A DNA stretch of 64,000 bases from Actinoallomurus purpureus (GCF_024055795.1 NZ_JAMXMY010000020.1:62001-126000), one strand, 5' to 3'; shown: positions 29,970 through 40,800, counted from the first letter of the stretch. Program-made: numbers and translations. Notes: generated by a model from the letters alone, not told the origin.

Positions 29970-32837
29970 ATGCGCGGAAGCCGCCTGCCGCTCCTCATCG
30001 TTCTCGCCGCCCTTCTCTCCACGGTCCTGCCGACGTCGGTCGCCGGTGCCGCCTCGACGCCGGCCGTCGGTTCCGGGAGCCCCGCCGTGTCCACGCCGGT
30101 CGGCGCGCCGGCTACCACTCCAATGGGCTCAGCCACGGCGAGGACCGACGCGGGACCGGTTCGGCACACGATCGCCTACGACCACTACTCGCTGCTGATC
30201 GACGGGAAGCGGGAGTACATCTGGTCCGGGGAGTTCCACTACTTCCGGCTGCCGAACCCGGACCTGTGGCGGGACATGCTGCAGAAGATCAAGGCCTCGG
30301 GGTTCAACACCGTCTCGCTGTACTTCAGCTGGGCTTACCACTCCCCCGCGCCGGGGCGGTACGACTTCAGCGGCGTGCGCGACGTGGACCGGCTGCTGCG
30401 GATGGCCGAACAGGCGGGCCTGTACGTCATCGCCCGGCCGGGGCCGTACATCAACGGGGAGCTGGACGCCGGCGGGTACCCGGGCTGGCTGCTGACGCAG
30501 AAGGGCCGGGCGCGCAGCGCCGCCTCCGACTACACGGCGGCCTACCGCGAGTGGCTCGGGCACATCGATCCGATCATCGCCCGGCACCAGCTGACCAACG
30601 GGACCGGGTCCGTCATCCTCTACCAGGTCGAGAACGAGTACGACGGCTCGGACGCGACGTACATGACGCAGCTCGCCGAGCAGGCCAGGGCGGACGGCAT
30701 CACGGTCCCGATCTTCCACAACGACAAGAAACGCCAGGGCAAGTGGGCCTCCGGAGCGGGCGCGCCCGACCTGTACGCCTCCGACACCTACCCAGGCACG
30801 TCGGTGACCGACTACTCGTTCATGCGGAGCTTCACGGGGCCGAACCGGCCGCTGTTCTGGGCGGAGTTCCAGGGCGGCTGGTTCCAGCCGTGGGGCGGCG
30901 GGTCGTACGAGGAGAACCGGACGAAGTTCGGCCCGTCGTTCGAGCGCATCACGTACGGGAACAACATCGACAATCACTTCACGCTGCAGAACCTCTACAT
31001 GCTGTACGGCGGGACGAACTGGGGCTGGCAGGCCGACCCGAACGTCGTCTACACCTCGTACGACTACGGCGCGGCGTTCGACGAGTCCCGGCGGCTCACC
31101 GCGAAGATCCCGGTGCTGAAGCAGCAGGGGTACTTCGTGCAGTCCGTCGAGCCGTTGCGCAAGACCGACGACCTGCCCGGTCAGCCGGAGCACTCCGGCG
31201 CGGCGGTGCACGTCGACGCCGACCGGAACCCCGACGACGGAACGACCTTCTACTTCCTCCGGCACGAGGACATCAAGCAGACCACCGACGAGGCGACCAC
31301 CCTGCGCGTCGAGACCTCCGACGGGACGTACACGGTGCCGCAGCAGCCGGGGACCGCGATCCACGTGAACGGGCCGGACTACAAGATCCTGACCGCCGGG
31401 TACACGATGGACCGCCAGCGCCTCGTCTACTCCACGTCCGAGATCATGACGCATGAGGATCTCGGCGACCGGGACGTCGCGCTACTGCACGGCCGTAAGG
31501 GAGAGGCGGGCGAGACCGTCCTGCGGTACGCCTCGCAGCCGCGCGTCGACGTCCTGGCGGGCGACGTACAGGCGACGTGGTCCGGGTCCGATCTGCGGCT
31601 GAACTACACGCACGACGGGCTCGCCCGGGTGCGGATCAGCGGCGGCGGGCGTGCCCCGCTCGACCTGCTGCTGGCCGATGACGACACCGCGTCGACGTTC
31701 TGGCGGCCCGGCGGGAAGGTCCTCGTACGCGGGCCGTACCTCGTCAAGACGGCCGAGCGCGACGGCGCCACGTTGCGGCTCACGGGCGAGACCGAGCAGG
31801 CCGGTCCGCTCGAGGTGTTCGCGGGTCCCGGCGTCCGAACGGTGCTGTGGAACGGCCGGCCGGTGCGCACGGCCCGTACGGCGTCGGGGTCGCTGCTGGG
31901 CGCGGTGCCCGGACCACGCGCCGCGAACCTTCCCGCCCTGACCTCCTGGCGGCTCCACGAGGACACCCCGGAGGCCGCTCCCGGGTTCGACGACTCCGGC
32001 TGGACCGCCGCCGACCACCAGACGACCGACAACCCCACGCAGCCGAAGACGCTGCCCGTCCTGTACGCCGACGACTACGGCTTCCACCACGGCGACGTCT
32101 GGTATCGCGGACGGTTCGACGGTACGGCGGCGGGCATCTCCCTGACGGCCGGGACCGGCAAGGCCGGCGTGTGGTCGGTGTGGGTCAACGGGACGTTCCT
32201 CGGCACGGTGTCGACCGGGACGGGCGGACAGAACTCCAGCCGGGACTTCGCCCTCCCACCGGAGGCGCTCGGCGCGCACAACGTCGTGTCCGTCCTGGTC
32301 CGGAACATGGGCCACAACGAGGACGGCGGAAGCAACGACGCGCACAAGAACCCGCGCGGCCTGCTGGCGGCCTCCCTCACCGGCTCCGACGCGGCCCTCA
32401 CCTGGCGGATCCAGGGCGGCGGGAACGACGAGGTTCGTGGACCGCTGAACAACGGGGGCCTGCACGGCGAGCGGGCGGGATGGACGCTCCCGTCCTTCTC
32501 CGACCGTACGTGGGCGCGGACGGCGGCACCGAGCGGATCTCCTACGCCGGGGATCGCGTGGTACCGGACGCGGGTGCGGCTCTCGCTGCCCAAGGGGCAG
32601 GACACTCCGCTCGTCCTGCGGTTCACGGGAGGGCAGGCCGCCCGGGCACTGATCTTCGTCAACGGCTGGAACCTCGGCCAGTACGTCGCCGACGTCGGAC
32701 CGCAGCACGACTTCGTGCTCCCGCCCGGAGTGCTCCGGACGAACGGCGTCAACACGATCGCGCTCGCGGTCTGGTCCTACGACGGCACGGGCGGCCTCGG
32801 CCAGGTGACGCTCGAACGCGCGGAGGCCGCCCAGTAA
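29970..32837 (+). CDS. Secreted GH35 beta-galactosidase
   Basis: The 955-residue enzyme has a signal peptide (LPLLIVLAALLSTVLPTSVA) and an Ala/Thr/Pro-rich linker, then a GH35 TIM barrel from about residue 68: YIWSGEFHYFRLPNPDLW, FNTVSLYFSWAYHSP, RPGPYINGELDAGG. The proton donor is in YQVENEYDG (E223) and the nucleophile in FWAEFQGGWFQPWG (E299). Following beta domains include jelly-roll modules with WYRGRFDG and VWSVWVNGTFLGTV, and a last one with ARALIFVNGWNLGQYV. It releases terminal beta-galactose from polysaccharides outside the cell. GGAG lies five bases before the ATG. Confidence 0.95.
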   Translation: MRGSRLPLLIVLAALLSTVLPTSVAGAASTPAVGSGSPAVSTPVGAPATTPMGSATARTDAGPVRHTIAYDHYSLLIDGKREYIWSGEFHYFRLPNPDLWRDMLQKIKASGFNTVSLYFSWAYHSPAPGRYDFSGVRDVDRLLRMAEQAGLYVIARPGPYINGELDAGGYPGWLLTQKGRARSAASDYTAAYREWLGHIDPIIARHQLTNGTGSVILYQVENEYDGSDATYMTQLAEQARADGITVPIFHNDKKRQGKWASGAGAPDLYASDTYPGTSVTDYSFMRSFTGPNRPLFWAEFQGGWFQPWGGGSYEENRTKFGPSFERITYGNNIDNHFTLQNLYMLYGGTNWGWQADPNVVYTSYDYGAAFDESRRLTAKIPVLKQQGYFVQSVEPLRKTDDLPGQPEHSGAAVHVDADRNPDDGTTFYFLRHEDIKQTTDEATTLRVETSDGTYTVPQQPGTAIHVNGPDYKILTAGYTMDRQRLVYSTSEIMTHEDLGDRDVALLHGRKGEAGETVLRYASQPRVDVLAGDVQATWSGSDLRLNYTHDGLARVRISGGGRAPLDLLLADDDTASTFWRPGGKVLVRGPYLVKTAERDGATLRLTGETEQAGPLEVFAGPGVRTVLWNGRPVRTARTASGSLLGAVPGPRAANLPALTSWRLHEDTPEAAPGFDDSGWTAADHQTTDNPTQPKTLPVLYADDYGFHHGDVWYRGRFDGTAAGISLTAGTGKAGVWSVWVNGTFLGTVSTGTGGQNSSRDFALPPEALGAHNVVSVLVRNMGHNEDGGSNDAHKNPRGLLAASLTGSDAALTWRIQGGGNDEVRGPLNNGGLHGERAGWTLPSFSDRTWARTAAPSGSPTPGIAWYRTRVRLSLPKGQDTPLVLRFTGGQAARALIFVNGWNLGQYVADVGPQHDFVLPPGVLRTNGVNTIALAVWSYDGTGGLGQVTLERAEAAQ

Positions 32838-32840
32838 GGA

Positions 32841-33224
32841 TCACTCCGCGCCGGCGGCCTCCCGGTAGTAGCGGATCTTGCCCCTGACGTGCTCCTGCTG
32901 GGCGCCGAGCGTCTCGATCTGCCGGTCGATACGCTCGTCATGGGCCTCCAGCAGGGCGATGCGCTCGCCGAGCGTCTCGTCGCCGCATCGCGCCAGCTCG
33001 GCGTACCGCCGCATCTCCGCTATCGGCATGCCCGTGTCGCGCAGACAACGCAGGATGCCGAGGAACCCCACGTCGTCGCTGCTGAAGCGGCGGCGGCCCG
33101 CGGCCGTACGGTCGATCCGGTCAAGCAGGCCGATCCGCTCGTAATAGCGCAAAGTGTCGATGCTGAAGCCGGTCTTCTCCGCCGCCTGCGCCGGTGAATA
33201 GAACGTCACACTGCCGATGATCAC
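32841..33224 (-). CDS. MerR-family transcriptional regulator
   Basis: The 127-residue protein has the MerR winged helix (YSPAQAAEKTGFSIDTLRYY, ERIGLLDRIDRTAAGRRRFS) and a coiled-coil dimerisation helix (ERIALLEAHDERIDRQIETL) but no effector domain or conserved metal-binding cysteines. Similar regulators in actinomycetes pair with aldo-keto reductases. The GTG chosen lies just before the conserved start; a second GTG 15 bases downstream is possible. It diverges from the reductase gene across a strongly symmetrical operator region. Confidence 0.85.
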   Translation of the reverse strand: MIIGSVTFYSPAQAAEKTGFSIDTLRYYERIGLLDRIDRTAAGRRRFSSDDVGFLGILRCLRDTGMPIAEMRRYAELARCGDETLGERIALLEAHDERIDRQIETLGAQQEHVRGKIRYYREAAGAE

Positions 33225-33231
33225 ACCTGAA

Positions 33232-33297
33232 GCGCACTCCAGGTCAAGCTCCAGGTGGGCTCCGGCTTGACCTGGAGTGCGCTCCAGATTGCAGAGT
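33232..33297. promoter_or_regulatory. Symmetrical MerR operators in divergent promoter
   Basis: GCGCACTCCAGGTCAAG and CTTGACCTGGAGTGCGC are perfect 17-base inverted copies with 17 bases between them. The right copy contains TTGACC as a -35 box, the dyad CTGGAGTGCGCTCCAG, and CAGAGT as -10 box at the 19-base spacing typical of MerR-activated promoters. The left copy would serve the regulator gene. Both genes are thus probably controlled by the same protein. Confidence 0.7.
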
Positions 33298-33337
33298 CGG
33301 TCGCGTCCCCCTGACCGCTCCGTGAGAGGACGCGACA

Positions 33338-34318
33338 ATGCGACGATCCACCCTGGCCGACGGTACGACCGTCGGCTCCCTGTGCCTCGGCGCCATGTGG
33401 TTCGGCACCCGGACCGATGAGAAGACGGCGTTCGCCATCCTCGACCGCTTCGTCGAGGCCGGCGGCACCCTCATCGACACGGCCGACAACTACGCCTTCT
33501 GGGCGGAGGGCGGCGCGGGCGGGGAGAGCGAGACGGTGATCGGCCGGTGGCTGGCCGACCGCGGCGCCCGCGACCAGGTGGTGATCAGCACCAAGGTCGG
33601 AGCGCAGCCCACCGTCCCCGGCACGAGCTGGCGGGAGAGCGGCGAAGGGCTCTCGCCGTCGGCGATCCGGTCGGCGATCGAGGGCAGTTTGCGCCGGCTC
33701 GGCACCGACCGCGTCGACGTGTACTGGGCCCACATCGAGGACCGGACCGTACCGCTCGAGGAGACCGTCGACGCCTTCGCGTCGCTCGTCGAGGAGGGCA
33801 CGGTCGGGGTCGTCGGGGCCAGCAACCACGCCCTGTGGAAGGTGGAGCGGGCGCGGGCCTTCGCGCGGTCCCAGGACCGTCCCGGCTACACCTGCCTCCA
33901 GCTCCGCCATTCCTACCTGCGCCCCCGCCTCGACGTCACCCGCCCGGACTCCCACATTTTCGGGGACGTCGACGCGGAGACGCTCGACTACGCCCGGAAC
34001 GAGCCAGACATGAGCCTGTGGGCCTACAGCCCGCTGCTCAGTGGCGCGTACGCACACCCGGACCGGCCGCTGCACCCGGTGTACGACCACCCGGGCACGC
34101 CGGCACGGCTGGCGGCCGTCCAGGAGGTGGCTGCCAAGACCGGGGCCACGGTCAACCAGGTGGTGCTGGCCTGGCTCATGGGCGGCGACCCGCCGGTCAC
34201 CCCGATCGTCGGCGTCAGCTCCGTCGAACAGCTCAACGAGGCCCTGGCCGCGGCCGACCTGGAACTGGGCGAGGACCTTCGCCACCGCCTCGATGACGCG
34301 GGCGGCTTCGGTCTGTGA
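33338..34318 (+). CDS. Aldo/keto reductase
   Basis: The 326-residue protein has the catalytic tetrad of AKRs: D47 and Y52 in LIDTADNYAFW, K86 in VISTKVG and H132 in VYWAHIED. The NADPH-binding end carries SPLLSGAYAHPDRPL and IVGVSSVEQLNEAL. It reduces aldehydes or ketones, or oxidises sugars in the reverse direction. AGAGGA precedes the ATG. Its MerR-type promoter suggests induction by an electrophile or similar ligand. Confidence 0.9.
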   Translation: MRRSTLADGTTVGSLCLGAMWFGTRTDEKTAFAILDRFVEAGGTLIDTADNYAFWAEGGAGGESETVIGRWLADRGARDQVVISTKVGAQPTVPGTSWRESGEGLSPSAIRSAIEGSLRRLGTDRVDVYWAHIEDRTVPLEETVDAFASLVEEGTVGVVGASNHALWKVERARAFARSQDRPGYTCLQLRHSYLRPRLDVTRPDSHIFGDVDAETLDYARNEPDMSLWAYSPLLSGAYAHPDRPLHPVYDHPGTPARLAAVQEVAAKTGATVNQVVLAWLMGGDPPVTPIVGVSSVEQLNEALAAADLELGEDLRHRLDDAGGFGL

Positions 34319-34400
34319 CCGCCACCTTGCGTCCCGACCTGGTCCGAAAGCAGCCGCCGCGCACCGTACGGTCGCCCGGCCCTCAGGGGGCCGGGGCCCG

Positions 34401-34464
34401 CGTTGACTTCGGGCGTGTCGCCGTTCCTGGAGCCGGTGGAAGGGCGACACGCCGAAAGTCAACG
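34401..34464. terminator. Large near-perfect stem-loop between convergent genes
   Basis: Two 22-base arms (starting CGTTGACTT and ending AAGTCAACG) match at 20 of 22 positions around a 20-base loop. It lies between the ends of the aldo/keto reductase and adnB genes. The arm length is unusual for a terminator and there is no T-run, so a small mobile palindromic element is an alternative. Confidence 0.5.
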
Positions 34465-34473
34465 AAGGGGCGG

Positions 34474-37400
34474 TCAGGCCGTGGGGATGCGCTCGAGGAG
34501 GGCGGCGAGGCCGTCGGCGTCGAGGAGGTCGGTGGGGCGGATGGTCCGGTTCGCCGCGACGTAGTGGAACGCGGCGCTGACCTTCTCGACCGGGACGTCC
34601 GCGAGCTCCGCCCAGGCGATGCGGTAGGCGGCCAGCTGCACGGACACCACCCGCGCCTCGTCACCCGTCGGCGGGCGGCCGGTCTTCCAGTCGACGACCT
34701 CGTAGCCGCCGTCGTCGGTACGGAAGACCGCGTCCATCCGGCCCCGGATCAGCCGGTCGCCGACCATCGTCTCGAAGGGCACCTCGACCTCGTGCGGCTC
34801 ACGGTCGGCCCAGGCGCTGCGCTCGAACGCGTCCCGCAGCGTCCCGAGTTCGTCGTCGCCTCCGGCGCCCTCGTCGGAGGCGCCGGGCAGGTCGTCGAGG
34901 TCCAGCAGCCGTTGCTGGCCCCAGCGGGACTCCAGCCAGCGGTGGAAGGCGGTGCCGCGCCGGGCGTACGGGGCCGGGGGCCGGGGCAGCGGCCGGCGGA
35001 TCTGGCGGGCCAGTGCGGCCGGATCGCGGGCCAGCGTGACCAGCGACGACACCGACAGGTGGGCGGGCAGCTCGACGGAGAGGCCGTCCGCGCCGCGGGC
35101 CCGGTCGCGCTCGGCCAGCAGCAGCTCCACGTCACGGGCCCAGGCGGAGGCCCGGCGGCGCTCGTGCGGCGGGAGCGGGACGTACCCGAGGCGTAGCCTG
35201 CCGTGCATCGCGTCGTCGACCATCCGGGCACCCTCGGCGACCGCGTCGTAGCGCTCGCCCTCCGGCGGGGCGGGCCACGACGCGGTGTCCTGCTCGGCGA
35301 GCAGCGGATTCTCCTCGCCCACCGGCTCGTCGGCCCAGTAGCCGACCTGGCCGGCGCCGCCCTCGCAGGCCTCGCGGATCTCCGCCAGGAAGGGCGAGGG
35401 CTGCAACGGGCGGCTCGCGGTGCCCCAGCGGTACCCCGTCGCGATCAGCAGGTGCCGGGCCCGGGTGACGGCGACATACGCCAGGCGGCGCTCCTCACGC
35501 ACGTCCCGGTCGGCGGTGGCGGCGTTGAACGCCTCGACGTCGTCCTTCTGCAGGCCGCTCAGGGGCGGCAGGTCGGCCTGGTCGCCCCGGAGCGGGTACG
35601 GCAGCGCGCGGGCGTTCGTCGTCCACCGGGAGGAGTTCTGCGGGCGGGCGGGGAACACCGAGCCGGCTCCGGGCGCGCCGTCCTTCGTCGGGCCCCAGAC
35701 CAGGCCGGGAACGGCGACGACGTCCCATTCCAGGCCCTTGGCGGCGTGCACGGTCAGGAGCTTGACGCTGTTGGTCTCGCCGACCCGGCCCGCCTCCAGC
35801 CCGAACTCCTCCGACTCTGCGGCCTTGAGGTAGGCGAGGAACGCCCCCAGCGTCGGATCCTCCGCATCGCCGGCGAAGGACGCGGCGGCGTCGACGAACG
35901 CGTCGAGGTCGGCGCGGGCGGTCACCGGGTCCAGGCCGGACCGGGAGGCCACCTCGATGTCCAGGCCCAGGGTGCGTTCCACCTCGGTGACCAGGTCGGG
36001 CAGCGGCAGGCCGACGTGGCGGCGCAGGATCCGTAGCTCGTCGCGGAGACGTTCGAGCCGGGCGTGCCCCTCCGCGCTGTACTTCTCCGCCGGCCCGAGG
36101 TCGTCGAGGGCGTCGACGAGGCTGCCGTTCTCGTCGTTCAGTTCCTGGACCACCTGCCGGAGCGGGTCGGTGGGCGCGTCGGAGAGGGGACGGTCGCCCT
36201 CCCCCCCGGCGTCGGGGTGCAGGTCGCGGGCCGCTTCGCGGGCGAGTTCGCGGGCGCGGCGGCCCAGGGCGACCAGGTCGCGGGGGCCCAGGCGCCAGCG
36301 CGGCCCCGTGAGCAGCCGGGCGAGCGAGGCGCCCGCCGTCGGGTCGTGCGCGACCTTGAGGGTGGCGACGACGTCCTGCACCTCCGGCACGGTGAGCAGC
36401 CCGCCGAGCCCGACGACCTCCACCGGGACGCCGTGTGCCTCCAGCGCCGCCCGGATCAGCGGGAACTGCGCCCGTTTGCGGGCCAGGACCGCGATGTCGG
36501 ACGGCTGGAGGCCCGGTCCGTGCCGGCTCGTCTTCTCCCACGGCTCCCCGTCGGGGGCGATGTCCTTCGGCTGCCGCAGCAGGCGGACCAGGCGGTCGGC
36601 CAGCCGCTCCGCCTCGTCCTCGACGGTGTCGAGCAGCGCGCACTCGACGCGCCCGCGCCCCTGCTGCGCCGCGCCGGGCCACAGCCGGGGCACGTCCTTG
36701 GCCTCCTCGCGCAGCTCGCCCTGGATGCGGGCGGCCGCGTCGAGGACCCGCTCGCCGTTGCGGAAACTGGTCGACAGCTGCCGCATCGGCGCGGGCCGCT
36801 CGCCGTGCGGGAAGTCGCGGACGAATCCCAGGAGGTTGCCGGCGCTCGCGCCTCGCCAGCCGTAGATCGACTGGCAGGGATCGCCGACGGCCGTCACCGC
36901 GTGACCGCCGGCGAACAGCGACTTCAGCAGGACGAGCTGGGCGTGGCTGGTGTCCTGGTACTCGTCCAGCAGTACGGCGGCGTAGCGGGAGCGTTCGATC
37001 TGGCCGACCTCCGGGTGCTCGGCCGCGATCCGCGCCGCGAGCGCCATCTGGTCGCCGTGGTCGAGCACCTCCCGTTTGGCCTTGGCCCGCTGGTACGCCT
37101 CCACCAGCGGCATGAGCTGCTCGCGTACGGCGTGGGCGGCGACGATCGAGCCCTGGTGCTTCTTCGTCGGCTTCTTGACCTCGGCGTACCGCTCGTTCAG
37201 CCAGGCGCCGACCTCGCGCACGTCCTCGGAGGTGCGCAGGTGCTCCGACAGCTCCCCCGACAGCGCCATCACCGCCTTGGTGACGGTGTCGGGACCCCAC
37301 TCCACGGTGTCCATCGGCCCGTCGTACGCGTCGACGACGCGCGCCGCGATCTGCCAGGCCACCGCCGGGGTGACGAGCCGCATCGTCGGTTCCAGCGCGG

Positions 37401-37767
37401 CGCGCAGGGCGTGGTCGCCGAACAGCCGCGCGGCGTACGCGTGGTACGTCGACACGGTCGGCTCGCCGTCGAGGATCTCCGGGTCGATGAGGTCCTCATG
37501 CTCGCGCAGCTGGTCGAGCCGTCGGCGTACGCGGTCGGCCAGCTCGGCCGCCGCCTTGCGCGTGAAGGTCAGGCCGAGCACCCGCTCGGGCCGGATGAAC
37601 CCGTTGGCGACCAGCCACACGACGCGGGCCGCCATGGTCTCGCTCTTGCCCGAGCCCGCCCCGGCGATGACCGCCATGGGGGCGAGCGGCGCCTCGATGA
37701 CGGCGGCCTGGTCGGGCGTCGGTTCGGGCACGCCGAGCCGCTGCGCCAGCTCCTGAGGGCTGATCAT
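34474..37767 (-). CDS. adnB: AdnB-type helicase-nuclease subunit
   Basis: The 1097-residue protein is a UvrD-like helicase fused to a RecB-type nuclease. Motif I is VIAGAGSGKSETMAARVVWL; TFTRKAAAEL follows as motif Ia; the DEYQDT motif II and the GDPCQSIYGWRGA motif III region are present; VTRARHLLIATGYRWG marks motif VI. The C-terminal nuclease has GRMDAVFRTDDGGYEVVDWK with TG and QLAAYRIAW. With AdnA it resects double-strand breaks for recombination in actinobacteria. It starts 46 bases after the adnA stop, with GGGGGGA upstream. Confidence 0.93.
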   Translation of the reverse strand: MISPQELAQRLGVPEPTPDQAAVIEAPLAPMAVIAGAGSGKSETMAARVVWLVANGFIRPERVLGLTFTRKAAAELADRVRRRLDQLREHEDLIDPEILDGEPTVSTYHAYAARLFGDHALRAALEPTMRLVTPAVAWQIAARVVDAYDGPMDTVEWGPDTVTKAVMALSGELSEHLRTSEDVREVGAWLNERYAEVKKPTKKHQGSIVAAHAVREQLMPLVEAYQRAKAKREVLDHGDQMALAARIAAEHPEVGQIERSRYAAVLLDEYQDTSHAQLVLLKSLFAGGHAVTAVGDPCQSIYGWRGASAGNLLGFVRDFPHGERPAPMRQLSTSFRNGERVLDAAARIQGELREEAKDVPRLWPGAAQQGRGRVECALLDTVEDEAERLADRLVRLLRQPKDIAPDGEPWEKTSRHGPGLQPSDIAVLARKRAQFPLIRAALEAHGVPVEVVGLGGLLTVPEVQDVVATLKVAHDPTAGASLARLLTGPRWRLGPRDLVALGRRARELAREAARDLHPDAGGEGDRPLSDAPTDPLRQVVQELNDENGSLVDALDDLGPAEKYSAEGHARLERLRDELRILRRHVGLPLPDLVTEVERTLGLDIEVASRSGLDPVTARADLDAFVDAAASFAGDAEDPTLGAFLAYLKAAESEEFGLEAGRVGETNSVKLLTVHAAKGLEWDVVAVPGLVWGPTKDGAPGAGSVFPARPQNSSRWTTNARALPYPLRGDQADLPPLSGLQKDDVEAFNAATADRDVREERRLAYVAVTRARHLLIATGYRWGTASRPLQPSPFLAEIREACEGGAGQVGYWADEPVGEENPLLAEQDTASWPAPPEGERYDAVAEGARMVDDAMHGRLRLGYVPLPPHERRRASAWARDVELLLAERDRARGADGLSVELPAHLSVSSLVTLARDPAALARQIRRPLPRPPAPYARRGTAFHRWLESRWGQQRLLDLDDLPGASDEGAGGDDELGTLRDAFERSAWADREPHEVEVPFETMVGDRLIRGRMDAVFRTDDGGYEVVDWKTGRPPTGDEARVVSVQLAAYRIAWAELADVPVEKVSAAFHYVAANRTIRPTDLLDADGLAALLERIPTA

Positions 37768-37813
37768 GGTGTCCCCCCGTCGTACGGGCCGGTCACGCGC
37801 TTCCGGGAGCCGA

Positions 37814-40800
37814 TCACGGCGTCACCTGGCCGCCGGCGTCGTGCGCCGGGCAGGAGCCGCGGACGGGGCAGGTGCGGCAGTGGTCGTCGCGGCGGGCCTC
37901 GAACACCGGACTGGCCATGCCCTCCGCGACGCGGTCGACGAGCTTGCGCGGCCACTGCGGGTCCTCGTCCGCCGACGGCGGCGGCTGCGTCTGGACGCGC
38001 ACCCGTGCGCTGTAGGACGCCTTGCCGACCTGGATGAGCTCGGCGCCGCCCGGCTCGATCAGGCCCTTGTCGGCGAACGCGCCGAGCATCACGGCCAGTT
38101 GGTACACGCCGAGCTGCGGGTGGCGGGCGAGGTCGTCCTCACGTACGGCGGCGTTGGAGGTCTTGATGTCGACGATCCAGGCGCGGCCGTCGCCGTCGCG
38201 CTCGGCGCGGTCGATCCGGCCGCGGATCTCGACCCGGCCCAGGTCGATGCTGAAGGGCTCTTCGATCGAGACCAGGTCGCGGGCGTCGGCGCGCTCGTGC
38301 CAGGCCATGAACTTGCCGACCATCTCCTCGGCCTGTTTCCGCTGTTTCTCGGAGTACCAGACGCTACGGAAGTCCAGGTCGTCCCAGATCTCGTCGAGCC
38401 GCTTGGCGATGTCGACGTCGTTCACGGCCTCATCGGTGGCGACGAGTTCGGCGACCGCGTGGATCACCCGGCCCATCGTCGCGAACTCCCCCGCGCCGCC
38501 GTCCTCCGCGCCCACGCAGGCGGCGAGCAGCCAGCGCAGCCCGCACTTCTCGAACGTCTCGACCTGCGACGGCGACAGCACCAGTTTCTCGTCCTCGCGG
38601 AACGCGGGACCGTCGTCGGACAGCTCCGTCAGGGCGTACCAGTCGCGAGGGTCGGCGCCCTGCACGCCGGCGCGCGCGAGACGGGCGAGGTGCCCGGCCG
38701 CCGCCCGGCGCAGCGGCGTCGGGGTCTTCGGGTCCGCGACCGTGGAGCGCAGGTCCGCGACGAGGGCGCGCAGGGACAACCACCGGGTGCGCTCGTCCAG
38801 CTGCGCGTGTTCGGTGGCGTCCGGGACCAGCTCGCGGAGGAACCGCGACGGGCGATCCTCGGTGTCCTCCCCGCCGACGGCGGTGACGACCAGCCGGCGC
38901 CGGGCCCGCGTCACCGCGACGTAGAACAACCGCCGCTCCTCCTCCAGCATCTTCGCGGCCAGCGAGGCACCTGCCTCCACCCCCGTGGCCACGCCCCGCC
39001 ACCCTGCCTCCACCCCCGTGGCTGCGCCCCGCCGCCCCCCAGTGGAGTCGGGGTCGGCGAATCCGGTGGCCGCCTCGATCAGCTCCTCGCTGCCCAGCAG
39101 CGAGCCGCGCAGCCGCAGGTCGGGCCAGACGCCCTCCTGCACGCCAGCCACGATGACGAGGTCCCATTCGAGCCCCTTGGACCGGTGCGCGGTGAGGATG
39201 CGCACCGTCTCCCCCTGGGGGGCCTGCTCGGCCAGGGTGTCACCGGGGATCTCCTGCGAGGCGAGGTCGTCGAGGAACACCTCCGGGCCCGCCTGCGGCA
39301 GCCGGTCGGTGAACCGCGCGGCCATGTCGAACAGCGCGACCACCGCGTCGAGGTCCCGGTCGGCCGCCGCGCCCCGGGCGCCGCCCCTGACGCTCTGCTC
39401 GAGGAGCCGGTCGGCCAGGCCGCTCTCCTGCCACACCGCCCACAGGACGTCCTCGGCCCCGCCGCCGCCCCGGACGGTCTCCCGCGCCAGGGCGATGAGC
39501 CTGGCGACGCGGTCCGCCGGCGCGCGGACCTTCGGATGGATCAGCAGCAGCTCGCGCGGGTCGTTCAGCGCCGCTACGAGGAGCCCGTCGGCCTTGTCGT
39601 CGCCGGACAGGGTGCTCAGATCGCGCAGGGCGCGGCGGAGCCGGCGCAGGCCGAGGGCGTCCGCGCCGCCCAGCGGGCCGAGCACGAGCTCCTCGGCGGC
39701 CTCCTCGTCGAGCAGCGCGGGCCGCAGCGCCGCCCGCAGCAGCACGATGAAGGGCCGCGCACCGGGCTCGTTGACCAGCGGCACCTCGTCACCGGCCACG
39801 ACCACGGGCACGCCCGCGGCCGCCAGGGCCCGGCGCAGCGGCGGCACCTGGCGCACCGCGGACCGTACGAGCACCGCCATCCGGGACCAGGGGATGTTCT
39901 CCAGCAGGTGGGCGCGGCGCAACTCGTCGGCGACCAGCGCGGCCTCCTGGCTGGCGCTGTCGGCCTCGACGACCCGCACCGCCCGCGTGTCCGAGGCCTC
40001 ATCGTCGGCCGCCGCGACCGGCAGGAGCTCCCGGTGCTCGCCGGCGAGCGCGCCGAGCGGCAGCCGCCCCGCCACCCGGCGGGACGCCTCCAGGATCACC
40101 GGGCCCATCCGGCGGCAGGTCCGCAGGGACACGACGGGCGCCTCCTCGCCCGTCACCGTACGGAACCGCTGGGGGAATTCCAGGATGCCGCGCACGTCCG
40201 CGCCCCGGAAGCCGTAGATCGACTGGTCGGGGTCGCCGACGACGATCAGGTCCCGGCCGCCCCCGGCGAGCTGCTGGAGGAGGTACTCCTGCGCCGGGTC
40301 GGTGTCCTGGTATTCGTCGACGAGGACGATGTCGTACGCCGCGCGCTCCCGCCGTCGTACGTCCTCGTCGGTGAGCAGCCCGGCGGCGGCCCGGATCAGC
40401 TCGGCGTAGTCGTACGCGATGATCGGGTCCACGTCGAAGCGCTGCTCGTAGCGGTGCAGGAAGCGGCCGGCGGCGTACCAGTCGTCGCGGTGGTGGCCGC
40501 GTCCCAGCGTCACCAGGTCGGCCGGGCCGAGGCCGCGCTCGGCGGCCCGCAGGATGAAGTCCCGCAGTTCCTCGGCGAACCCGCGCGTCTTGAGCGTCTC
40601 ATGCAGCCGCGACGGCCAGGCCGGCGCGCCGTCCGCGACCTCACCGTGGACCAGCCGGCGCACCTCGAGCAGATGCTCCGGACCCGACAGCAGCCGGGGC
40701 GGCTCCTCGCCGTCCAGGACAGCCTCGCGGCGCAGCAGCGCGTAGGCGTAGGAGTGGAAGGTCAGCGCCAGCGGCGTCCGGGTGGTGCGCCGCATCCGGC

